64,000 nucleotides of DNA from an uncultured Alphaproteobacteria bacterium (lineage in GTDB: Bacteria; Pseudomonadota; Alphaproteobacteria; HIMB59): contig CACJLA010000003.1 in NCBI GenBank assembly GCA_902594145.1, positions 62,001 to 126,000 on the forward strand. Reading direction: 5' to 3'. Shown one piece after another: positions 8,560 to 17,775 of the stretch. The position numbers and the translations under genes were made by a program. The notes beneath the pieces were generated by a model. It saw only the letters and a program-made list of their open reading frames with translations. It did no database searches and was not told the origin of the DNA. Numbering within the stretch: position 1 is the stretch's first letter; every line of letters begins with the position of its first letter.

Positions 8560-8881
8560 TTAGATTGTCATTTAATTTTTTAAAAATTTGTTCTATGTCA
8601 GATTTTAAATTATGATTTTCATTTTGTAATTCTTGGATACGACTCTCGTTAAATAATTTTTCGTTTAAAGTTTCTTGTAATATCTTTTCTTTTTTTAATA
8701 AGTCCTCCATAGATTTTAAATAAGCAATAAGTGTAGAGGTTAAAAAGGGAACATTCACTTTTTTTTCATTTTCTATTAATTTACTGATTGTAGAAGAGAT
8801 TTGTTTAACTTCCTCAACGTTATTATCAGAACATTGTATTTTTAGGGGCATCCCACCAATCATTAAATTCAAATTAGCCAT
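8549..8881 (-). CDS. zapA: Cell division protein ZapA
   Basis: FtsZ-associated protein that bundles protofilaments in the Z-ring. The ATG at 8881 gives the typical N-terminus MANLNLMIGGMPLKIQC, a beta hairpin, followed by a long coiled coil to residue 110. The open frame extends 3 codons upstream to a TTG, which is less likely. It is flanked by a small coiled-coil protein gene upstream and ygfA downstream, the conserved alphaproteobacterial arrangement next to tkt. The call is based on the N-terminal pattern, length and synteny. Confidence 0.85.
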   Translation of the reverse strand: MANLNLMIGGMPLKIQCSDNNVEEVKQISSTISKLIENEKKVNVPFLTSTLIAYLKSMEDLLKKEKILQETLNEKLFNESRIQELQNENHNLKSDIEQIFKKLNDNLIVE

Positions 8882-9134
8882 CGATATCAATTGTACCTAA
8901 AAGTTCTTCAATTTTATTTGTTGCTTGATCTATAAGTTGAGATTTTTCTGATAACTCAAGTTTATTATTTTCTAGTTTAGAGACTAACTCGGATTCCCTT
9001 CTTTCAAGATATTCGATTTTAGCTATTAATTCTTGTTTTTCATTTATCAATTCTTGATTGCTCGTTTTATAATTTTGAAGTTTCGATGCAATTTGCTCAA
9101 TTTTTTGAAGTATTTGTTGTTGAAATTCATTCAT
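8874..9134 (-). CDS. Small coiled-coil protein (DUF4164/ZapB-like)
   Basis: An 86-residue protein that is almost wholly a coiled coil of Glu, Lys, Gln and Leu heptads (residues about 5-80), ending in an acidic tail. Alphaproteobacteria often carry a DUF4164-type coiled-coil gene between tkt and zapA, in divergent orientation to tkt exactly as here. It overlaps zapA by 8 bases, so translation is coupled. A role as a ZapA or Z-ring partner is inferred from this coupling only; sequence similarity cannot separate it from other short coiled coils. Confidence 0.65.
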   Translation of the reverse strand: MNEFQQQILQKIEQIASKLQNYKTSNQELINEKQELIAKIEYLERRESELVSKLENNKLELSEKSQLIDQATNKIEELLGTIDIDG

Positions 9135-9169
9135 ACTTTAATTATTAGTTATTAAGTAAAGTTATTCCA

Positions 9170-11101
9170 TTGAAAAATTACACTGAATTAGCAAATTGTA
9201 TCAGATTTTTATCAATTGATGCTGTAGAAAAAGCAAAATCTGGTCATCCAGGCATGCCAATGGGAATGGCAGACATAGCTACAGTTCTTTTTCATAAATT
9301 TCTGGTACATAACCCAGATGATCCAAGTTGGCTGCTAAGAGATCGATTCGTTTTATCTAACGGGCATGGCTCTATGTTACTTTACTCACTTTTATATCTC
9401 ACGGGTTATAAAAAAATGACATTATCTCAAATTAAAAATTTCAGACAATTATACTCCATTACTGCGGGGCATCCAGAATATGAACCAGATGCGGGTATTG
9501 AAATCACTACTGGTCCTCTTGGACAAGGAATTTCAAATGCTGTTGGAATAGCAATAGCGCTTAAAAAATTATCAAAAGAAAAAAAATTATCAAAAACCCC
9601 TAAAGTATATGTCTTTTGTGGTGATGGTTGTTTAATGGAGGGAATTAGCCAAGAGGCAATAAGTTTAGCTGGGCACTTAAAGTTAAATAATTTGATATTG
9701 GTTTATGATAACAACAATATTAGTATCGATGGATCCACTGACTTAGCTTTTAGTGATAATACAAACCTAAGGTTCAAGTCAGCAAATTGGAAGGTGCATA
9801 GTGGTGATGGTCATGATCATCAAAATATTTATGACTTATTTAAAAAAGCGCAAATATCAAACGCTCCATGTTTATTAAATTTTAAAACCACTATTGGTTT
9901 TGGTTCACCTAACAAATCTGCAAAAGCATCATCACATGGATCACCTTTAGGTTCAGATGAAGTTAATTTAACTAGAGGTAAATTATCTTGGAGTGAAAAA
10001 CCATTTCAAATACCCGATAAACTCTTAAAGATTTGGAGAGGATCTGCTGATAAGAATAAAAAGTTATACAAAAAGTCAAAATCAACATTTCATTTAAATT
10101 TATCTAAAAAAGATATAGATAAGTTATTCAATAAAATAGAATTAGATTTGAAAAATTTTAATTCTGATCAAGCTACTAGAAAATCCTCTGAGTCAGTCTT
10201 AAATTATATCAAAGGAGATCATCCAATCCTTGGAGGCTCTGCAGATTTAACTGGTTCAAATAATACTAAAGGTAAAGAGATGTCTGTCATGAATAGTAAA
10301 AATATGTCAGGTCAATATATTCATTATGGTGTAAGAGAACACGGAATGGCTGCTATAATGAATGGAATTGCAGCCACTAAAATTTATAAAACCTATTCAG
10401 GGACTTTTTTAAGTTTTGCTGATTACATGAAGCCAAGTCTTCGTCTTGCTGCTTTAATGAAAATTGATCCTATTCAAATTTTTACACACGACTCTATTGG
10501 TTTAGGTGAAGATGGACCCACTCATCAACCTATAGAGCAAATTAATATGTTAAGACTAATACCAAATAGTTATGTTTTTAGGCCTTGTGATCTCAAAGAA
10601 ACAATAGTTTGTTGGAAAGAGGCCTTAAAGATTGATAATGCTCCATCATTTATATGCCTTTCAAGGCAAAATTTGCCTCAAATTTCTAATAAAAAATTAG
10701 TTTCAAAAGACTTCAAGGGGGCTTATGTAATAAGTGGGCCAAAAAAAAATAATGATATTACTATTATAGCAACTGGCTCAGAAGTGTCCTTAGCTGTAAA
10801 TATTGCAGAAATTTTGAAAAATAACGGGATTATCACAAAAGTTATATCTATGCCATCTACATCAATTTTTGAAAGACAATCGAGATCTTTTAAAATTTCT
10901 TTGTTGGACTCTAAATTAGATGAAACTTTTGTGATTGAAGCTGGCTCAACCATGTATTGGAATAAATTTACAATTTCAGAAAATATTTTTGGATTAGACA
11001 TTTTTGGTGCAAGTGCTCCTGGGAGTGAAGTATTTAAAAAATTTGGGTTAACAACAAAAACTATATCAACTAAAATATTAAGGAAAATTAAAACAAAATG
11101 A
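9170..11101 (+). CDS. tkt: Transketolase
   Basis: Thiamine-diphosphate enzyme of the pentose phosphate pathway, moving two-carbon units between sugar phosphates. The 643-residue protein has the N-terminal SGHPGMPMGMAD segment and the ThDP/Mg motif GDGCLMEGISQEA followed by NN. The central pyrimidine-binding domain shows GVREHGMAAIMNG and EDGPTHQPIEQI. A C-terminal transketolase domain follows. It starts at a TTG, since no upstream or nearby in-frame ATG exists. It overlaps gap by 4 bases (ATGA), heading an operon with gap, fba and efp. Confidence 0.97.
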   Translation: MKNYTELANCIRFLSIDAVEKAKSGHPGMPMGMADIATVLFHKFLVHNPDDPSWLLRDRFVLSNGHGSMLLYSLLYLTGYKKMTLSQIKNFRQLYSITAGHPEYEPDAGIEITTGPLGQGISNAVGIAIALKKLSKEKKLSKTPKVYVFCGDGCLMEGISQEAISLAGHLKLNNLILVYDNNNISIDGSTDLAFSDNTNLRFKSANWKVHSGDGHDHQNIYDLFKKAQISNAPCLLNFKTTIGFGSPNKSAKASSHGSPLGSDEVNLTRGKLSWSEKPFQIPDKLLKIWRGSADKNKKLYKKSKSTFHLNLSKKDIDKLFNKIELDLKNFNSDQATRKSSESVLNYIKGDHPILGGSADLTGSNNTKGKEMSVMNSKNMSGQYIHYGVREHGMAAIMNGIAATKIYKTYSGTFLSFADYMKPSLRLAALMKIDPIQIFTHDSIGLGEDGPTHQPIEQINMLRLIPNSYVFRPCDLKETIVCWKEALKIDNAPSFICLSRQNLPQISNKKLVSKDFKGAYVISGPKKNNDITIIATGSEVSLAVNIAEILKNNGIITKVISMPSTSIFERQSRSFKISLLDSKLDETFVIEAGSTMYWNKFTISENIFGLDIFGASAPGSEVFKKFGLTTKTISTKILRKIKTK

Positions 11102-12114
11102 AAAAAAAAGTAGCAATTAATGGATTTGGTAGAATTGGTAGACTTGTTTATCGAGCATTTTTAGAAAGGTCAAATGAATTTAGTGATCAATATGAAATAG
11201 CTTATATTAATGATTTAGCTGATATCGATACAAATATTCACTTACTAAAATATGACAGTATTCACGGACCTCTCTCTAAGGAGATTAATAAAATTTCAAA
11301 CGAACAGTTTTCAATAGATGAAAGCAAAGTTACTGTTACATCTGAGCGAAACCCAATTGATTTAAAGTGGAGTGACAAGAATGTAGATATTATTCTAGAG
11401 TGCACAGGAGTTTTTGCATCTAAAGATAAAGCTATGTCACATGTCGAAAGTGGTGCTAGTAAGGTCATCGTTTCAGCACCTTGTACAGGTGCAGATATAA
11501 CAGTTGTTCAAGGTGTAAATAACAAAAATATTAATTTAAATCACCAAGTTATATCAAATGCTTCCTGTACAACTAATTGTTTGGCACCTGTAGCTTTCGT
11601 AATAGATCAGGAGTTCGGAATTGAAAATGGATACATGACAACAATTCACTCTTATACAGGAGATCAAAATACAGTTGATACATTTCATAAAGATCTCAGA
11701 CGTGCTAGAGCGGCAGCTAACAATATTATTCCTACGAGCACAGGTGCAGCAAAAGCTGTTGGCCTTGTGCTTCCTCATTTAAAAGGAAAATTAGATGGAA
11801 CCGCAATAAGAGTTCCAACACCAAATGTCTCTCTTGTAGATTTTAAATTTAATACAAAAAAAAATATTTCAATTGAATCTATGAATAATAAATTTCAAGA
11901 ATATGCCAATAATTCTCTTAAAAATATTTTAGGAGTGGATAAAGATGCTAAAGTTTCCAGTGATTATAATCATGACTCAAGAAGTTCAATTTTAGATTTG
12001 AGTGAAACGACTACAGTATCTGATAATTTTGGTAGAATACTCACTTGGTATGACAATGAATGGGGATTTTCAAATAGAATGCTTGAGACAACCGCTCAAG
12101 TATGTAATTTATAG
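11098..12114 (+). CDS. gap: Glyceraldehyde-3-phosphate dehydrogenase
   Basis: NAD-dependent glycolytic/gluconeogenic enzyme, cytoplasmic. The N-terminal Rossmann motif INGFGRIGR and the catalytic SCTTNC segment, with the active-site cysteine at residue 157, are both intact. The HSYTGDQ segment and the phosphate-binding STGAAKAVG segment are present too. The 338 residues are normal. The gene is translationally coupled to tkt and followed 8 bases later by fba. The pgk gene that commonly follows gap in proteobacteria is not present here. Confidence 0.98.
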   Translation: MKKKVAINGFGRIGRLVYRAFLERSNEFSDQYEIAYINDLADIDTNIHLLKYDSIHGPLSKEINKISNEQFSIDESKVTVTSERNPIDLKWSDKNVDIILECTGVFASKDKAMSHVESGASKVIVSAPCTGADITVVQGVNNKNINLNHQVISNASCTTNCLAPVAFVIDQEFGIENGYMTTIHSYTGDQNTVDTFHKDLRRARAAANNIIPTSTGAAKAVGLVLPHLKGKLDGTAIRVPTPNVSLVDFKFNTKKNISIESMNNKFQEYANNSLKNILGVDKDAKVSSDYNHDSRSSILDLSETTTVSDNFGRILTWYDNEWGFSNRMLETTAQVCNL

Positions 12115-12122
12115 GAGTAATT

Positions 12123-13040
12123 ATGAAAGTAACAAATACTACCAAAAAAATCATTTCAAACTACAGCCATGAAAATGTAGGTGTGAGATCAAATCTTATG
12201 AAAATTTTAGGACAAGGAAGGCTTGGGGGAACTGGGAGAATGATCATTTTACCAGTCGATCAAGGCTTTGAACATGGCCCAGATAGAAGTTTTGCTGTTA
12301 ATCCTCCTGCATACGATCCCAACTATCATCATCAACTTGCAATAGATGCTGGTTTGTCAGCTTATGCAGCACCTCTTGGGTTACTTCAAGCAAGTTCTGG
12401 AAACTTTAATGGTCAAATTCCAACAATATTAAAAATTAATAGTTCAAATACCCTAGCAACCTCTTTAGATCAGGCTGTTACTGGGAGTGTAACTGATGCA
12501 TTAAAACTAGGATGTGCAGCGATAGGTTTTACAATTTATCCTGGATCTGAACATAATTTTGATTTGATGGAAGAGTTTAAAAAACTAAGTCTTGAGGCTA
12601 AAGAAAAAGGTCTTGCAGTAGTATTATGGGCCTATGCCAGAGGTTCAAACATCTCTAAAAAAGGTGAGACTGCAATGAATATAATTTCATATGCTGCACA
12701 CATTTCTGCTTTATTGGGAGCTAATATAATTAAAGTTAAGTTGCCAAGTGACTTTTTAGAAGATGATCCAACTAAAAAAGCATTTGAAAATAATAAATTA
12801 AATATAAGTACTTTAAAAGATCGCGTAGCCCACATTAAAAAAGTTGCTTTTAATGGAAAGCGCTTAGTTGTTTTTTCTGGTGGAGATGTAAAAGATGATC
12901 AAGCTTTAATGGATGAAGTCCTTGCAATTCATCAAGGAGATGGTAACGGATCCATTATTGGAAGAAATTGTTTTCAAAGACCTAGATCTGATGCATTGGC
13001 TTTATTAGAGCAAATGATACAGATCTATAAATCTAAATGA
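12123..13040 (+). CDS. Class I fructose-bisphosphate aldolase (DhnA/FbaB type)
   Basis: Schiff-base aldolase of the DhnA (COG1830) family, cleaving fructose 1,6-bisphosphate to triose phosphates without a metal. Recognisable segments are MIILPVDQGFEHGP near residue 40, VVLWAYARGSNI near 164, and the phosphate-binding VVFSGGDVKD near 244. The 305 residues match the family and not the class II FbaA fold. It sits between gap and efp and overlaps efp as ATGA. The set tkt-gap-fba supports lower glycolysis/gluconeogenesis and the pentose phosphate pathway. Confidence 0.93.
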   Translation: MKVTNTTKKIISNYSHENVGVRSNLMKILGQGRLGGTGRMIILPVDQGFEHGPDRSFAVNPPAYDPNYHHQLAIDAGLSAYAAPLGLLQASSGNFNGQIPTILKINSSNTLATSLDQAVTGSVTDALKLGCAAIGFTIYPGSEHNFDLMEEFKKLSLEAKEKGLAVVLWAYARGSNISKKGETAMNIISYAAHISALLGANIIKVKLPSDFLEDDPTKKAFENNKLNISTLKDRVAHIKKVAFNGKRLVVFSGGDVKDDQALMDEVLAIHQGDGNGSIIGRNCFQRPRSDALALLEQMIQIYKSK

Positions 13041-13603
13041 AAATCAATGCTAATGATTTAAAGATTGGAAATATTATTCAGCATAATAACTCTCTGTGGA
13101 AGGTTGCTAAACTCTCCCATACACAACCTGGTAAAGGTGGTGCATATATTCAGGCAGAACTTAAAAATATTTCAAATCAGTCAAAATTAAATGAGAGATT
13201 TAGAAGTTCGGAGTCTCTTGAAAAAATTCGAGCTGAAGAGATAAATCACCAATTTTTATTTCGCAGTGAAGATGATTTTACATTTATGAACAACCAGACT
13301 TATGAACAGATAATTATGAATATTACTCAAGTTAATGAGAACACAGCTAAATTTCTTGAAGATGGAATGGAAGTCTCTATTGAATTTTATGATGAAAAAC
13401 CAATGAATGTTAATCCCCCTGAAAGTCTTGTTGTGCAAATTGCCGAAACAGAAGCTGTTGTTAAAGGACAAACAGCGTCTTCTTCTTATAAACCTGCTTT
13501 GCTAACTAATGGTGTGAGAGTTACTGTTCCTCCCCATGTCGAAACAGGTGATAAAGTTAGAATAAATACAAGTGAATTAACTTACATAGAAAAAGCAAAA
13601 TAA
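13037..13603 (+). CDS. efp: Translation elongation factor P
   Basis: tRNA-shaped factor that rescues ribosomes stalled at polyproline. The 188 residues show a KOW-like N-terminal domain with the modified-lysine loop QPGKGGAY (Lys33). Two OB domains follow, with the family C-terminal pattern TNGVRVTVPPHVETGDKVRINT. The gene for the lysine-modifying enzyme (epmA) is not in the window. The ATG overlaps the fba stop by 4 bases. Length and motifs are standard. Confidence 0.97.
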   Translation: MKINANDLKIGNIIQHNNSLWKVAKLSHTQPGKGGAYIQAELKNISNQSKLNERFRSSESLEKIRAEEINHQFLFRSEDDFTFMNNQTYEQIIMNITQVNENTAKFLEDGMEVSIEFYDEKPMNVNPPESLVVQIAETEAVVKGQTASSSYKPALLTNGVRVTVPPHVETGDKVRINTSELTYIEKAK

Positions 13604-13610
13604 ACTCTCT

Positions 13611-14405
13611 ATGTCTATTGTTCCTCCTGTAATTGTTGTTATGGAAAAGGCATGCAGAAGTGCCGCCAAGTCTTTGATTAGAGATTTTGGTGAACTTGAA
13701 AAACTTCAAATTTCTAAAAAAGATAAAAATGACTTTGTATCCTCAGCAGATATTAGGGCTTCTGAAACAATTAGTTATAATTTGGGTAAAGATAGACCTG
13801 ATTTTCTTCAAATAGATGAAGAGACTTTTAGTTCTGAGGATTTAGAAAAACTTAATGGTGATACTCCAGTATTTATCACAGACCCACTTGATGGTACAAA
13901 AAATTTTATACACGGCAATGGATACTTTGCAGTGACTATTGGTTTAATGCAAAAAGGAGAAATTATTGCTGGTGTTACATACAACCCAATACTAAATGAA
14001 TTATATTGGGCTCATAAGGGTTCTGGATCTTGGATTAATAATCAAAGACTAAGAGTTTCTCAAAGAGATAAGTTAGATGGATGTATGTTTACATCTGGTG
14101 TTCAAATTAAGCACCAAGACATTCTCGAAAAAGGTATTGCGCAAATAGGAGCCCTTCAAAGAAAAACAAGTGTCAGATTACTAGGATCATCAGCACTTGA
14201 TTTAGCTAATGTCGCATCAGGAAAATTTGATGGTTTTTGGTCATTAAGACTAAATCTCTGGGATATTGCAGCAGGTATAATTTTAATAAGAGAGGCCGGT
14301 GGGATATGCTTAAATGAAAAAGGAAATGATTTTGATCCTTTAAAAGATGAGAGTTTAATAGCCTCAAGTGCTGCTATCAGTAGCGAATTACTGAAAAATC
14401 TATAA
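13611..14405 (+). CDS. suhB: Inositol monophosphatase family protein (SuhB-like)
   Basis: Mg-dependent phosphatase of the inositol monophosphatase superfamily; SuhB relatives act on inositol-1-phosphate and also in rRNA transcription antitermination. The 264 residues carry the metal-binding motif [12 protein letters not shown] (about residues 91-102), an acidic pair upstream (DEET) and the C-terminal motif [16 protein letters not shown]. It follows efp by 7 bases, as in many alphaproteobacteria. Exact substrate is not evident from sequence. Confidence 0.9.
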   Translation: MSIVPPVIVVMEKACRSAAKSLIRDFGELEKLQISKKDKNDFVSSADIRASETISYNLGKDRPDFLQIDEETFSSEDLEKLNGDTPVFITDPLDGTKNFIHGNGYFAVTIGLMQKGEIIAGVTYNPILNELYWAHKGSGSWINNQRLRVSQRDKLDGCMFTSGVQIKHQDILEKGIAQIGALQRKTSVRLLGSSALDLANVASGKFDGFWSLRLNLWDIAAGIILIREAGGICLNEKGNDFDPLKDESLIASSAAISSELLKNL

Positions 14406-14451
14406 ATATTTACTTGATTTTTTAATCTTTGGTCTCTATTTTCTGATAATT

Positions 14452-14673
14452 ATGAAACAAAAAATACACCCTGATTATCATGAGATAACTGTGGAGCGCA
14501 CTGACGGTTCTACTTATAAGACTAGATCCACTTGGGGTAAAGCTGGCGATACTATGAAGCTTGAAATTGATCCTTTATCTCACCCAGCATGGAATCAAGG
14601 ATCTGGTAAAATGGTAGACTCTGGTGGAAGAGTTGCACGTTTTAAAAATAAATATAAGTCATTTAATATTTAA
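14452..14673 (+). CDS. rpmE: 50S ribosomal protein bL31
   Basis: A 73-residue ribosomal protein beginning [20 protein letters not shown], with the conserved SHPAWNQG and C-terminal FKNKYKS segments. It has no cysteine, so it is the zinc-free form of L31 that alphaproteobacteria commonly use. It is followed 13 bases later by trcR. A separate promoter is possible in the 46-base gap after suhB, but none is clear. Confidence 0.95.
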   Translation: MKQKIHPDYHEITVERTDGSTYKTRSTWGKAGDTMKLEIDPLSHPAWNQGSGKMVDSGGRVARFKNKYKSFNI

Positions 14674-14686
14674 AGCCTAAAAAATT

Positions 14687-15271
14687 ATGTCTGACAATAA
14701 ACCTTTAATGCCCCTTGCAACAGCCGTTTGGTTAGTTGACAACACAGCTTTAAGTTTTCCTCAAATATCACAATTTTGTCAGCTACACGAACTTGAAGTA
14801 CAAAGCATTGCAGATGGTGAAGATGCATACCGTATGCAAGGATTAAATCCTATTGCAAGTGGTCAACTTACGATGGATGAAATTAAACGATGCGAGGTCG
14901 ATCACTCACAAGAGTTACAATTGCAAAATAAAAAGTCTGAATCAATACAATTTAGTGTCAAAACAAAAAAATATCTTCCATTATCAGTGAGACAAGAAAG
15001 ACCTAAGGCTATTGCTTGGCTGATTAGAGAGTACGGTAAAATATTAACTGATAGTCAAATTGCTAAACTTACAAGCTCCACAAAACCAACAGTTGCAAAT
15101 ATAAGAGCTGGTAACCAATCTCAACCAATTACAGAATTCAGAAACCCTACTGATCTTGGGCTATGTACGTACGAAGATCTAGAAATATTAGTTGAGAAAG
15201 GTCAGCGTAAAGCTGAGCGTGAAAAAAAAGCAGAAGAAAGAGCTGAAAAATTACAGTCTACTACTGTTTAG
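14687..15271 (+). CDS. trcR: Cell cycle transcriptional regulator TrcR (DUF1013)
   Basis: Alphaproteobacterial DUF1013 protein annotated in related genomes as the essential cell-cycle regulator TrcR. The N-terminal half carries the signature MPLATAVWLVDNTALSFPQI. The second half holds a helix-turn-helix-like segment around SDSQIAKLTSSTKPTVANIR-like residues (about 122-142), and the C-terminus is a charged helix of Glu, Lys and Ala. The 194 residues are of family length. It lies directly after rpmE, the usual neighbourhood. The family match is strong; the function is known only from relatives. Confidence 0.88.
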   Translation: MSDNKPLMPLATAVWLVDNTALSFPQISQFCQLHELEVQSIADGEDAYRMQGLNPIASGQLTMDEIKRCEVDHSQELQLQNKKSESIQFSVKTKKYLPLSVRQERPKAIAWLIREYGKILTDSQIAKLTSSTKPTVANIRAGNQSQPITEFRNPTDLGLCTYEDLEILVEKGQRKAEREKKAEERAEKLQSTTV

Positions 15272-15785
15272 TAAAAAATAAATAAACTTCTCCCAACCTG
15301 ATCCCAAATTTTTTCATTGTAGCTTTATTGAAAACGTTTTTTTCATCTTGCATGATCATCCAATCGTCAAACTTGACATTCATTATACCGTCCCCATACT
15401 TAAGCTTTAAAGTATAGTGCCAGTTTAATGCATTACCTGATCTCTCACCCAGAGCTATACCTTTAATATCTTCAGATGTACCCTCATAGGTTTTTTCACC
15501 AGTTTTTTTAATTTCCCATCTTCTAAATTCTTCTTCACCATCATCATAGAGAAAAATCTCATTAAGAATAAAGCTGTCCTCTTGTTGAATACCCTCCATT
15601 TCAACAGTGAATTGTCGTCTTACTTTTCCTAGCCTATCAATGAAAAGGCCACTAGCTGTTGTTTTACCTAAAAAGTATTCTTCTATTTTGAGTGTGGGTT
15701 GTTTATCGGCAAAATTTTCAAGTTTCATATTATTACATCCGCCAAGAAATATTAATAAAATTAAAGCTATTAATACATTTCTCAT
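15261..15785 (-). CDS. DUF3833 family lipoprotein
   Basis: Predicted lipoprotein of 174 residues with a signal peptide ending LGGC (Cys17), starting at the ATG at 15785; a longer frame adds 4 codons. The body matches the DUF3833 pattern, with repeated beta-strand-like segments and a C-terminal GIRLGEVYLFFTK. DUF3833 genes recur in other proteobacteria next to cfa, DUF1365 and a flavin amine oxidase, the same set that lies upstream on this strand. That supports a role with membrane-lipid modification, but the molecular function is unknown. It overlaps the convergent trcR by 11 bases. Confidence 0.72.
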   Translation of the reverse strand: MRNVLIALILLIFLGGCNNMKLENFADKQPTLKIEEYFLGKTTASGLFIDRLGKVRRQFTVEMEGIQQEDSFILNEIFLYDDGEEEFRRWEIKKTGEKTYEGTSEDIKGIALGERSGNALNWHYTLKLKYGDGIMNVKFDDWMIMQDEKNVFNKATMKKFGIRLGEVYLFFTKQ

Positions 15786-15836
15786 ACACACAATCAATAC
15801 GCTCTTTTAATGAAGTAGATGTTAATCATAAGCATT

Positions 15837-17006
15837 TCACTTATTGGTAAAATCAATTTGATAGACATCAATTTTTTTAGCTTTAAAACCCCCTGAACAA
15901 TATGATAAATAAAAATTCCACATTCTTTTGAAATCTTCAGAATAACCTAAGTTTTTTATTTTATCCCATTTTTGGTTAAAGTTATTCCTCCACATCTCTA
16001 GCGTTTGATAGTAACTATCAGCCATTTGATTTTTTATAAGAAAATTAAATTTTTTTTGGTTAGCTATTTTCTCTAAAGCTTTCACTGAAGGCAACATTCC
16101 TCCAGGAAAAATATATTTTTGAATAAAATCAATTTTTTGAATGTATCTATCAAAAAAATCTTCAAAAATTACAATAGTTTGCATTGAAAAAACACCAGTT
16201 GGTTTTAATAAATCTTTTACTTTTTCAAAATAGGTTTGCCAATATTGAATTCCAACTGCCTCGAACATTTCGATGGAGTATATTCTGGAATATTTCCCCC
16301 TATGCTCTCTGTAATCTTTATAAATGACATTTAACTGATCTTGTAACTGGTGTTCTTTAATTTTAGAATTTACAAATTCGTATTGTTCTTTTGAAATAGT
16401 TAAAGTGTCAATTTTTATATCTGGATACTTTGAAATAAGATAAAAAGCAAAACTTCCCCAGCCAGATCCTATTTCTAAAACATGATCACCGGGTTTGGGC
16501 TCATTGCCTTTGAGAAGACTTTCAAATTTATTTTTTTGTGCCTCAGATAATGTCTCAGATCCTGTTTTAAAAAAACCTGAGGAATATGTTAAGGTATCGT
16601 CAAGCCACTCCAAGTAAAAATCATTACCAAGGTCATAATGGGCATGAATATTTTTTTTACTTTGAAATAAAGAATTTTTTGTTTTGCTCATATATTTTTT
16701 AGATAAGAGTCTATAAAATTTAGATCCACTCATTTCACTACCGAAAGCTTTTTCATTTAAAGCCCCAAATTCCAAAAATTTACTTAAATCATCTGCTTCA
16801 AATTTCTTTTTTATATAAGCATCTCCTAGTCCAACTGATCCACGAAAATATAAGTCCCATATCATAGAAAGATGCCCAATTGTTAAATGCACTGAGGGAC
16901 CCTTTAATTCACCATTAAATTCATAAAATTTTCCCTTTACGTCTAAGCTCAAGGATCCATGTCTTATTTTTGAGCAAACATTATGTATATATTTGTCAAT
17001 TAACAA
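15837..17006 (-). CDS. cfa: Cyclopropane-fatty-acyl-phospholipid synthase family methyltransferase
   Basis: SAM-dependent methyltransferase that modifies unsaturated acyl chains of membrane phospholipids. The 389-residue protein has the Cfa N-terminal domain, the HYDLGNDFYLEWLDDTLTYS segment and the SAM motif VLEIGSGWGSFAFYL. The YSIEMFEAVG and YIFPGGMLPS active-site segments follow. Start is a TTG. Given its partners (FAD oxidase, DUF1365, photolyase) it may be either a true Cfa or a UfaM-like enzyme for methylated or furan fatty acids, as described for Rhodobacter; sequence alone does not decide. Confidence 0.88.
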   Translation of the reverse strand: MLIDKYIHNVCSKIRHGSLSLDVKGKFYEFNGELKGPSVHLTIGHLSMIWDLYFRGSVGLGDAYIKKKFEADDLSKFLEFGALNEKAFGSEMSGSKFYRLLSKKYMSKTKNSLFQSKKNIHAHYDLGNDFYLEWLDDTLTYSSGFFKTGSETLSEAQKNKFESLLKGNEPKPGDHVLEIGSGWGSFAFYLISKYPDIKIDTLTISKEQYEFVNSKIKEHQLQDQLNVIYKDYREHRGKYSRIYSIEMFEAVGIQYWQTYFEKVKDLLKPTGVFSMQTIVIFEDFFDRYIQKIDFIQKYIFPGGMLPSVKALEKIANQKKFNFLIKNQMADSYYQTLEMWRNNFNQKWDKIKNLGYSEDFKRMWNFYLSYCSGGFKAKKIDVYQIDFTNK

Positions 17007-17022
17007 TTTTAAATTATCTTTT

Positions 17023-17775
17023 CTAATCTAAGTATAGATTATCTTTTATTTTATTGGAATATTTAAAGAATTTACTTTTTTTTAGTAAAAGCTTAAAAGC
17101 TTGGTAATGAATTAAGGTGATCGTTTTTATACTCCCAAAAATATTTAAAATAAAAAATAAAATACAATTTAAATACGTTATTTCTTTTAGATTAAGATCA
17201 ATTGAAGCATAAAATATTTGCTTATTTTTAAGATTAAATTGATTAATATTACAAAAAAAATGGTATTTAGATTTATTTTTTGATGAAATTTTATAAACAC
17301 AGTCCATCTCAATGAAAGGTGACACATACATGTTTTTTTTAAACTCTTTATCTTTAAATTTATCTATAGTTAAGTAATGGACTTGATCTCCAAAGGTATT
17401 TTTTACTTCGTAGATAATTGATTTCACTTTATTTTGATCATCAAGATATAAATAAAAACTAATTGGATTAAAAGAATAGCCAATTATAGAGGGAATACAA
17501 ATAAACTGTACATTATTAAAAATAATATTGTGCTTATCTGCAATATTTTTTGCAAAATCGTACAAATTCTTTTTTTTATCTCTGAAACCATGCTGTCTGT
17601 AAAATATAGAAAAAAAATTTAATTTATTAAGCGATATAAAAGGATGTATCTTTGAAGTATTGTTAAGATTAATACTTAAGTAAGGTGCATTATATTGAAA
17701 AAAGTTTTTGGTATCTCTTGTTCTTTTATGGACAATTTTACCTGTTCCAAGACTATGAGAAGAAACTAACTCCAC
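17023..17775 (-). CDS. DUF1365 family protein
   Basis: A 250-residue cytoplasmic protein of the DUF1365 family. Visible family segments are VHKRTRDTKNFFQYNAPYLSI near the start and the central SFNPISFYLYLDD, followed by VKNTFGDQVHYLT. Its start is a GTG that overlaps the upstream oxidase stop by 10 bases. DUF1365 genes almost always accompany a flavin amine oxidase and a Cfa-type methyltransferase, as here. Biochemical activity is not established. Confidence 0.85.
   Translation of the reverse strand: MELVSSHSLGTGKIVHKRTRDTKNFFQYNAPYLSINLNNTSKIHPFISLNKLNFFSIFYRQHGFRDKKKNLYDFAKNIADKHNIIFNNVQFICIPSIIGYSFNPISFYLYLDDQNKVKSIIYEVKNTFGDQVHYLTIDKFKDKEFKKNMYVSPFIEMDCVYKISSKNKSKYHFFCNINQFNLKNKQIFYASIDLNLKEITYLNCILFFILNIFGSIKTITLIHYQAFKLLLKKSKFFKYSNKIKDNLYLD

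Noticed and set aside
8549-8560. 6S RNA gene expected near zapA and ygfA
   Set aside because: The two genes overlap by about 11 bases and leave no space for an RNA gene.
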